Source of the DNA: an uncultured Flavobacteriaceae bacterium
GTDB lineage: Bacteria; Bacteroidota; Bacteroidia; Flavobacteriales; Flavobacteriaceae
Direction: 5' to 3'
Length of the DNA: 64,000 bases
Assembly: GCA_913045325.1 (NCBI GenBank)
Contig: CAJWPZ010000003.1
Location: 51,505-115,504 of the forward strand
Part shown: positions 34,884-41,773 of the stretch, one piece after another
Numbering within the stretch: position 1 is the first letter of the stretch
Layout: each line of letters opens with the position of its first letter
The notes under the pieces: model-generated
What the model was told of the DNA's origin: nothing
The model's input: the letters and a program-made list of their open reading frames with translations, nothing else
Database searches by the model: none
Made by a program: the position numbers and the translations under genes

Positions 34884-36299
34884 ATGCAATTGCCAACCCC
34901 AGACGAGCATAACAACGTATCACTTAGCAAATTTGAGTCTATGCTCAAGACCAATAATATCCTCTTTTTTGATGCAGATCAATTTGAGGAAATTATTAAT
35001 CATTATCTTGAAAATGGTAAAATAGCCCTTGCCAAAAAGGCAACAAAACTTGGTTTACAACAACACCCAAGCTCTACTACCCTTAAGTTATTTCAGGTTG
35101 AAATGTTCATATTTGAAAATGAGCTAGATATTGCAGACATCCTATTAGATGAGTTATATCAAATAGAGCAATCTAACGAAGAAATATACATTCAGAAGGC
35201 TAATATTCTCTCTAGAAGAGACCAACACAAACATGCCATTGTATTACTTAAAAAAGCATTAGAAATTACCTTAGAACAAGGGGATGTTCTATCTTTAATA
35301 GGCATGGAGTATTTGTTTTTAGAAGATTATGAAAATGCAAAAAACTATTTTATTAGGTGTTTAAATGATGAAGAGGATCAGTTTCACACAGATTATTCTG
35401 CCCTTTACAATGTAATTTACTGTTTTGAATACTTAGAACAAAATCAAGAGGCCATAAACTATCTAAATGTCTTTTTAGATAAAAATCCATATTCTGAAGT
35501 TGCTTGGCACCAAATAGGAAAGCAGTATAGCATCTTAAAACAATACAAAAAAGCGTTAGCATCCTATGACTTTGCTATTATTAGTGATGACCGCTTTATT
35601 GGGGCATACCTAGAGAAAGGGAAAGTACTTGAAAAGATGAAGCGCTATGAAGAGGCCATAGAGAGTTTTATTATCACCCTTGGTCTTGATGACCCAACAT
35701 CCTTTGCCCTATTGCGTATTGGTAGATGCTATGAAAAAATCAATAACGATGAAATGGCCTTGCAGTATTACACCAAATGTGTTGAACAGGATAGCCTTCT
35801 AGACAAGGGATGGATTGCCATCACAGATTTTCATTACAAAAAGAAAGACTATGAAAAAGCACTTTATTTTATAGACAAGGCCATCAATATAGATTCAGAA
35901 AATGTACTGTACTGGAAAAGGTATGCCAAAATTAATAAAAAACTTCAATGGTTTGAACAGGCTGAAGTAGGCTATAGAAAAGCGCTAGAATTTGGAAACT
36001 ATGAGCAAAACACATGGCTCACTCGTTGTGATATTTTAATTAAACTTGGAGAATTTGAAGGAGCTATAAATAACCTAAACCAAGCAGCAGAGTTTTATCC
36101 AGATTCTGCAGAAATAGAATTTAGGCTAGCAGGGCTTTATTACGATATTCTCAAAGAAGAAACTGGAGCATTTCATCTTAGAAATGCCCTTGATATTGAG
36201 CCTGAATTTCTACTTATTTTAGAGGAAATATTCCCTCATATTTTAGAAAAAATGAGTGTAAAAGAAATTATAGAGAATCACAAAAAAACTACCCTTTAA
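34884..36299 (+). CDS. tetratricopeptide repeat protein
   Basis: 471 residues with no signal peptide, so probably cytoplasmic. It is TPR from end to end; clear units include YIQKANILSRRDQHKHAIVLLKKALEI, AWHQIGKQYSILKQYKKALASYDFAI, ALLRIGRCYEKINNDEMALQYYTKCVEQD and LYWKRYAKINKKLQWFEQAEVGYRKALEF. These would form a superhelical scaffold for protein partners. It ends 31 bases before the first DUF368 gene and could be cotranscribed. No more specific role can be given. Confidence 0.88.
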   Translation: MQLPTPDEHNNVSLSKFESMLKTNNILFFDADQFEEIINHYLENGKIALAKKATKLGLQQHPSSTTLKLFQVEMFIFENELDIADILLDELYQIEQSNEEIYIQKANILSRRDQHKHAIVLLKKALEITLEQGDVLSLIGMEYLFLEDYENAKNYFIRCLNDEEDQFHTDYSALYNVIYCFEYLEQNQEAINYLNVFLDKNPYSEVAWHQIGKQYSILKQYKKALASYDFAIISDDRFIGAYLEKGKVLEKMKRYEEAIESFIITLGLDDPTSFALLRIGRCYEKINNDEMALQYYTKCVEQDSLLDKGWIAITDFHYKKKDYEKALYFIDKAINIDSENVLYWKRYAKINKKLQWFEQAEVGYRKALEFGNYEQNTWLTRCDILIKLGEFEGAINNLNQAAEFYPDSAEIEFRLAGLYYDILKEETGAFHLRNALDIEPEFLLILEEIFPHILEKMSVKEIIENHKKTTL

Positions 36300-36330
36300 T
36301 CTGTATTTTTGGGCGTAAAACAACACTAAT

Positions 36331-37302
36331 ATGCCCAAACGCAGTTTTAAACAATCATTAAGTATTACTATTAAAGGTCTAGCCATGGGCGCTGCAGATG
36401 TAGTTCCAGGTGTTAGTGGCGGTACTATTGCCTTTATTTCTGGCATATACGAAGAGCTAATTGCTACGATACATGCATTAGATTTTGGTGTTTTTAAAAC
36501 CCTTAAAAAAGAAGGATTTAAAAAAGTTTGGCAACAGTACAATCTTGGTTTTTTAGCTTCTTTATTTACTGGAATTGCCATTAGTATTTTATCGCTTGCC
36601 AAATTAATAACTATGCTCTTGGGGCAATATCCTGTCTTGGTATGGTCATTCTTCTTTGGTTTGGTTATTGCAAGTATTATATACATTGCAAAACAGATAA
36701 CAAACTACAGCCCTAAAGCTATTATCGCCCTTGTACTTGCGGCAGTATTATCTTACGGCATAACCCTTGCACAGCCTATTGCAGACACACAAAGCATTTG
36801 GTTTTTATTTCTTGCAGGTTTTATTGCCATTATAGCGATGATATTACCAGGTATTTCTGGAGCCTTTATACTGCTACTTATTGGCGGATATACTATCGTT
36901 ATTGGCGCTATAAACCAACTTATAGAGGCTATAAGTACATTTAATATCAGCGCCCTTGGTAATGCTTTATTAAAAATTGGAGTCTTTGCAGTAGGTGCTA
37001 TTGTTGGTCTTAAAGTTTTTTCTGGGGTATTAAACTGGATGTTTAAAAACCATAAAAACACTACCCTAGCTGTTTTAACGGGATTTATGATTGGTGCACT
37101 TAATAAAATTTGGCCCTGGAAAGAAGTATTACAATACCGCAAAAATAGTCATGGTGAAGAAATACCTTTTATTGAAAGAAGTATTCTTCCTGGCGGTTAT
37201 CAGGGAGATCCTAAAGTGTTTACGGCCATTTTATGTATGCTTGCTGGCTTTATGATTATTTTTCTTTTAGAATTTATTGCAAACAAAAAAAAACCTAACT
37301 AA
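36331..37302 (+). CDS. DUF368 membrane protein (PopT-like), copy 1
   Basis: 323 residues, about eight to ten membrane helices. The DUF368 signature occurs twice, as expected for an inverted-repeat fold: GAADVVPGVSGGTIAFISG near the start and MILPGISGAFILLLIGGYTIV in the middle, with FMIGALNKIWPWKEVLQYR before the last helices. Members studied in other bacteria (PopT) return undecaprenyl phosphate across the inner membrane for reuse in wall and surface-polymer synthesis. The paralogue starts 9 bases downstream. Confidence 0.9.
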   Translation: MPKRSFKQSLSITIKGLAMGAADVVPGVSGGTIAFISGIYEELIATIHALDFGVFKTLKKEGFKKVWQQYNLGFLASLFTGIAISILSLAKLITMLLGQYPVLVWSFFFGLVIASIIYIAKQITNYSPKAIIALVLAAVLSYGITLAQPIADTQSIWFLFLAGFIAIIAMILPGISGAFILLLIGGYTIVIGAINQLIEAISTFNISALGNALLKIGVFAVGAIVGLKVFSGVLNWMFKNHKNTTLAVLTGFMIGALNKIWPWKEVLQYRKNSHGEEIPFIERSILPGGYQGDPKVFTAILCMLAGFMIIFLLEFIANKKKPN

Positions 37303-37311
37303 TAAATTACT

Positions 37312-38334
37312 GTGAATACAGAGAGAACCCCTTTAGATAAGTTCTGGTTAATTCTAAAAGGGATTACCATGGGAGCTGCCAATAAGGTTCCTGGAGTCTC
37401 TGGAGGATTGGTAGCTTTTGTTGCCGGGTTTTATGAAGAATTTATTTACTCCCTTCAAAAAATAAACAGAAAGGCTTTTAAACTATTACTTAAAGGGCGT
37501 TTAAAAAGTTTTATACAATACACAAACGCAGGCTTTGTTAGCCTACTTTGTCTTGGGATGATAATTAGCTATTTTAGCGTTTCCAAAATACTTGATTATC
37601 TACTACTTGGCTACGAGCTGCAAGTTTGGAGTGCTTTTTTTGGGATGATAATAGGCTCTATAATATACATTACCAAAGATTTCGGCCCCTGGAATAAAAG
37701 AAATATTGGATACTTGACCTTTGGTATTATTGCAGGTATCGCTATTAGCTTTTTAGAGCCTGCTGGAGAAAACGACAATCTCATTTTTGTTTTTTTATGC
37801 GGTATCATTGGGGTTTCTGGAATGACACTCCCGGGGTTATCTGGCTCTTTTATCTTGATTATTTTAGGTAATTATGTACTGCTACTAGTAGACTCAGTAA
37901 ATGCTTTGTTTGACACCCTATCTGAAATGGTAGTGGGTGATTTTTCTTTTAAAAACAATACCCAACGTGTAAGACTCTTAAAAGTGTTGGTGGTATTCTC
38001 ATTGGGTTCTGTAACAGGATTAGTGTCTTTATCTCACCTACTGGGTTTTGTCTTGAAAAAATACAAAAAAGCGACCTATGCTGTTATCATAGGGTTTATA
38101 ACCGGTTCTCTTGGTGTGGTATGGCCATGGAAAGAGAAAATATACAGCCGCAACGCTATTGGAGAAATTAACCTTGATGCAAACGCAAGAGAAATTATAA
38201 CAGGTTACAATAGGTATTTCCCCTCAGAGGTTTCTTGGGCTACACTTTTTGCAATTATGTTTATACTTCTAGGGATTCTTGGAGTGCTTAGCATTAACTG
38301 GTATCATATGTATAAAAAAAGAACCAATGGCTAA
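37312..38334 (+). CDS. DUF368 membrane protein (PopT-like), copy 2
   Basis: 340 residues from a GTG at 37312. It carries the same two signature loops: GAANKVPGVSGGLVAFVAGFYEE and MTLPGLSGSFILIILGNYVLL, then ITGSLGVVWPWKEKI. It differs enough from copy 1 that the two are ancient paralogues and not a recent duplication. Its last 8 bases overlap the aroE start. The family role is C55-P flipping; why two copies are kept side by side is unknown. Confidence 0.9.
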   Translation: MNTERTPLDKFWLILKGITMGAANKVPGVSGGLVAFVAGFYEEFIYSLQKINRKAFKLLLKGRLKSFIQYTNAGFVSLLCLGMIISYFSVSKILDYLLLGYELQVWSAFFGMIIGSIIYITKDFGPWNKRNIGYLTFGIIAGIAISFLEPAGENDNLIFVFLCGIIGVSGMTLPGLSGSFILIILGNYVLLLVDSVNALFDTLSEMVVGDFSFKNNTQRVRLLKVLVVFSLGSVTGLVSLSHLLGFVLKKYKKATYAVIIGFITGSLGVVWPWKEKIYSRNAIGEINLDANAREIITGYNRYFPSEVSWATLFAIMFILLGILGVLSINWYHMYKKRTNG

Positions 38335-39058
38335 CTACGGACTCATCGGGAAAAACATAGCGTATTCTTTTTCTAAAAAATTTTTCAATGAAAAATTTAA
38401 AAAAGAAAAACTAACACATAGCTACCAAAACTTTGATATTGACACCATTGAACTGTTTGAAAAAATTATAAAAGAAAACACTGGTATTAAAGGCTTAAAC
38501 GTGACAATTCCATACAAAGAAAAGATCATACCATATCTTGACACTTTAGACAATCAGGCGCGTATAATTGGGGCTGTAAATACTATTAAGGTTTTAGAAG
38601 ATGGTAGCTTAAAGGGATACAATACAGATCATTACGGTTTCAGTAAAGCCCTGAGTAGCTACCCAGCTATTACAAACAAAACAGCACTTATTTTAGGGAA
38701 TGGCGGCGCCTCAAAGGCAATTAGATATGCGCTTGATACTTTAGGATATGCCTGCACAACAGTTTCTAGAAACAAAACCCAAGATACTATTAGCTACAAA
38801 CAGGTAACAAAACAGGTGTTAGAAGATCATTTGCTTATAGTAAATACAACTCCTTTGGGAGTAGCCCCAGATGTTTTAAAATGTCCAGAGATACCCTATA
38901 GACATCTTACTAAAGAACACTTCTTGTTTGATCTAATATACAACCCGCAAAAGACTGCCTTTTTAAAGCATGGACTCGCCAAAGGGGCAACAATAGCCAA
39001 TGGCAGCAAGATGCTAGAGTACCAAGCCCAAGAGGCCTGGAGCATCTGGAATAGTTAA
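38327..39058 (+). CDS. aroE: shikimate dehydrogenase
   Basis: 243 residues from the ATG at 38327 (MANYGLIGKNIAYSFSKKFF); the ORF track's earlier Met lies in the DUF368 gene and adds unrelated residues. The N-terminal shikimate site shows the S-x-S-like AYSFSKKFFNEKF and GLNVTIPYKEKIIP (catalytic Lys), and the NADP site shows ALILGNGGASKAIRYAL and VSRNKTQD. It reduces 3-dehydroshikimate to shikimate in aromatic amino-acid synthesis. Short compared with the E. coli enzyme but normal for Bacteroidota. Confidence 0.94.
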   Translation: MANYGLIGKNIAYSFSKKFFNEKFKKEKLTHSYQNFDIDTIELFEKIIKENTGIKGLNVTIPYKEKIIPYLDTLDNQARIIGAVNTIKVLEDGSLKGYNTDHYGFSKALSSYPAITNKTALILGNGGASKAIRYALDTLGYACTTVSRNKTQDTISYKQVTKQVLEDHLLIVNTTPLGVAPDVLKCPEIPYRHLTKEHFLFDLIYNPQKTAFLKHGLAKGATIANGSKMLEYQAQEAWSIWNS

Positions 39059-39158
39059 AATGTAAGGGACGGGGTCAATAAACATCTAGAATCTTGGCAA
39101 TCTTATGGGGAGTTAGTATCTTGAGCCCTCATAAATATGAACTTTAACATTGCAAAAT

Positions 39159-41138
39159 ATGTCTGACCAAATCAATTCTACAGAAGAAGATAACACACCT
39201 ATTGAAAAAAGTGTTACCAAAACAAAAGCTACACAGAGCCAGGAAGAAACTCCAAAACAGATGCCTTCTATAAAAGCAGATACCCCAATAGAGAAACCAT
39301 CTAAGGCTGCAAATGTTGAGCCTGAAGTAGCCGCGGCCCCTACCCCAGAAATAACAGAAGTGCAAGAGGTGGAAAGCTCAGATGCTATAGCCCAGATAGA
39401 AACAGTGTTGGAAAAGGAGCCTACCGATTACAGCAACCTAAATAAAGTAGAACTTACTACTGCACTAGAAAATCTTATTAGTAGTGGCGCTATAGATAAC
39501 ATAAAAGAGGAGGCAGAAGAGATAAAAACAGAGTTTAACAACTTGTTTCAGGAAGAACTTACCCAAAAGAAAGAAGCATTTCTTGAACAGGGAGGAAATA
39601 TTATAGATTTCCACTATACCTCTACAGAGAAAAAAGCATTTAATGATATTTTTAATGACTACAAAACAAAACGAAATGCTCATTTTAAGAAGTTAAAACA
39701 AGATCTAGAGGGAAATCTTGAAGTTAGAAACCTATTAATTGAGGAGATTAAAGGCTTATTAGATTCTAAACAAAGTGTAAATAGTAATTATAAAAAAATT
39801 AAAGACATACAAGATCGTTGGAAACAAACTGGAGCCATTCCTAGAGATAAGTATAATACGGTGTGGAATAACTACCACCATTATATGGAGACCTATTATG
39901 ATGCCCTGCAGCTAGATAGAGAGTTTAGAGATCTAGACTTTAAGCACAATCTTGAAGAAAAACAAAAACTTATAACGCGCACACAGGAACTTGCAAAACA
40001 GAGTAATATTGACAAAGCCTTTAGAGAATTACAATTAATACACAGACGTTGGAAAGAAGAGATTGGGCCTGTAGCTAGAGAGATTCGTGAAGAGTTGTGG
40101 GAAACCTTTAGTGCTGCCACAAAGATCATTCATGACAAAAAAATGATTGCAGAAGCGGCTTTAGAAGAAACATTTATTGAAAATTACGCTATTAAAAAAG
40201 AACTGATTGGTCTTATAAATAAAGTGCAAGAAGAAACAAAATCTTCTCACTCTGCATGGCAAAATGCGATGAAACAAGTGCAAGAAATTAGAGATGTGTT
40301 TTTTAGTGTTGGCCGAGTACCTAAAGATAAAAACAAAGAGATTTGGGCTAGCTTTAAAGATACTACACGTAGCTTCAACAAAGCAAAAAATGATTTCTAC
40401 AAACATCAAAAAAGTGCACAATATGATAATCTTGAACAAAAGAGAAAACTCATAAAGCTTGCCCAGGATAATAAAGACACAGAAGATTTTGAAAAAGCTA
40501 CACCGCTGTTCAAAAAAATACAGCATGATTGGCGTGAAATTGGGCATGTTCCAAGAAAAGACAGTGATGTTATTTGGAAAGAGTTTAAAGCGGCTTGTAA
40601 TCACTATTTTGATAGATTACACGCTTTAAAAGATGAAGAAAACAAGGGAGAGGTTGAAAATCTAGCGCAAAAACAAGCCCTACTAGATTCTATGAAAACT
40701 ATCTCTTTATCTGGAGATCATAAGCAAGATATTCAAACCATAAAAGTTACAATTAGCCAATGGAAAAACATTGGACGCGTTCCTTTTAAGAAAAAGAGTA
40801 TCGATCAAAAATTCAATAAAGCTTTAGATGCTTTATTTAACACACTAGATTTAGACAAAAAAGAGGCTGAGCTTATTAAGTTTGAAAATAAGCTACATGC
40901 AATGGCTAGTGAGGATGATACTAGAAAATTACAAAACGAGCAATTCTTTATAGGTAAAAAGATTGATGAAACTAAATCAGAAATTTTACAACTTGAAAAT
41001 AACTTACAGTTTTTCAAGCATGTAGCCAAAGACAACCCTCTTGTAAAAGAGGTATATAAAAACATTGATAATCACAAAGAACAATTGGCACTTTGGAAAG
41101 AAAAGCTAGTGAAAATTAAAGCAATACAAAATGGGTAA
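39159..41138 (+). CDS. DUF349 repeat protein, coiled-coil rich
   Basis: 659 residues from the ATG at 39159 (the ORF track uses a TTG 9 bases earlier). An acidic, disordered N-terminus of ~100 residues (QSQEETPKQMPSIK, PEVAAAPTPEITEVQEVES) is followed by five DUF349 units: RWKQTGAIPRDKYNTVWNNY, RRWKEEIGPVAREIREELWE, FFSVGRVPKDKNKEIWASF, DWREIGHVPRKDSDVIWKEF and QWKNIGRVPFKKKSIDQKF. Long charged helices join them. The function of DUF349 is not known to me; the layout suggests a scaffold. It ends 5 bases before the methyltransferase gene. Confidence 0.88.
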   Translation: MSDQINSTEEDNTPIEKSVTKTKATQSQEETPKQMPSIKADTPIEKPSKAANVEPEVAAAPTPEITEVQEVESSDAIAQIETVLEKEPTDYSNLNKVELTTALENLISSGAIDNIKEEAEEIKTEFNNLFQEELTQKKEAFLEQGGNIIDFHYTSTEKKAFNDIFNDYKTKRNAHFKKLKQDLEGNLEVRNLLIEEIKGLLDSKQSVNSNYKKIKDIQDRWKQTGAIPRDKYNTVWNNYHHYMETYYDALQLDREFRDLDFKHNLEEKQKLITRTQELAKQSNIDKAFRELQLIHRRWKEEIGPVAREIREELWETFSAATKIIHDKKMIAEAALEETFIENYAIKKELIGLINKVQEETKSSHSAWQNAMKQVQEIRDVFFSVGRVPKDKNKEIWASFKDTTRSFNKAKNDFYKHQKSAQYDNLEQKRKLIKLAQDNKDTEDFEKATPLFKKIQHDWREIGHVPRKDSDVIWKEFKAACNHYFDRLHALKDEENKGEVENLAQKQALLDSMKTISLSGDHKQDIQTIKVTISQWKNIGRVPFKKKSIDQKFNKALDALFNTLDLDKKEAELIKFENKLHAMASEDDTRKLQNEQFFIGKKIDETKSEILQLENNLQFFKHVAKDNPLVKEVYKNIDNHKEQLALWKEKLVKIKAIQNG

Positions 41139-41143
41139 GCAGT

Positions 41144-41773
41144 ATGCAAAATTGTATCCTATGCCAATCACATAAAACAGCCTTATACTATCAAGACCAC
41201 AACCGCAGGTATTGCAATTGCAATACCTGCGGTTGTGTTTTTATACCCCAGCAGTCGCTTCCTGGAGCCATGAAAGAAAAAGAGCGGTATTTGTCACATC
41301 AAAACGATGTAGAAGATAGCGGTTTTCAAAAATTTGTAAGCCCAATAGTAAGGGCTATAAAAGCCAATCACAGCCCTAAAGACAAAGGGTTAGACTTTGG
41401 TGCTGGAACGGGACCTGTAGTTAGTAAATTACTGGAAGACCTTAATTATAAAATGGCGCTGTATGACCCCTTTTTTCATCCCAGTAAAGCACCATTACTC
41501 AACACCTATGACTTTATAGTGTGCTGTGAGGTAATAGAACATCTGCACCATCCATTAAAAGAATTTGTGCTTTTAAAAAAATTATTGAAAAAAAATGGAG
41601 TGTTATACTGCATGACAGATTTATTGCCAAAAAAGGAAGATTTTAAAAACTGGTACTATAAAAATGACTTTACCCATGTTATTTTTTATACGCCAAAAAC
41701 ACTGCAATGGATACAAAAAAAAGTAGGCTTTAAACATCTTGAGATAGACAACAGATTAATTAGGTTTTATTAA
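41144..41773 (+). CDS. class I SAM-dependent methyltransferase with N-terminal zinc ribbon
   Basis: 209 residues. A Cys-rich start (NCILCQSHKTA, then YCNCNTCGCVF) looks like a zinc-binding module, then the Rossmann methyltransferase core: GLDFGAGTGPVVSKLL (AdoMet loop), MALYDPFF (acidic residue after strand 2) and FIVCCEVIEHLHHPLKEFVLL. Relatives with this layout are often near sugar or small-molecule pathways; no substrate can be set. The gene carries a perfect 40-bp palindrome (41198-41237) exactly over the second Cys cluster. Its stop overlaps the convergent GH3 gene by 4 bases. Confidence 0.85.
   Translation: MQNCILCQSHKTALYYQDHNRRYCNCNTCGCVFIPQQSLPGAMKEKERYLSHQNDVEDSGFQKFVSPIVRAIKANHSPKDKGLDFGAGTGPVVSKLLEDLNYKMALYDPFFHPSKAPLLNTYDFIVCCEVIEHLHHPLKEFVLLKKLLKKNGVLYCMTDLLPKKEDFKNWYYKNDFTHVIFYTPKTLQWIQKKVGFKHLEIDNRLIRFY
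41198..41237. repeat. perfect 40-bp palindrome inside the methyltransferase gene
   Basis: CACAACCGCAGGTATTGCAA followed at once by its exact reverse complement, with no spacer. It covers codons 19-31 (HNRRYCNCNTCGC). In RNA it would form an 18-bp stem with a 4-base loop; in DNA it could extrude as a cruciform. The bases just outside (C at 41197, T at 41238) do not pair, so the symmetry stops sharply. Confidence 0.97.
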
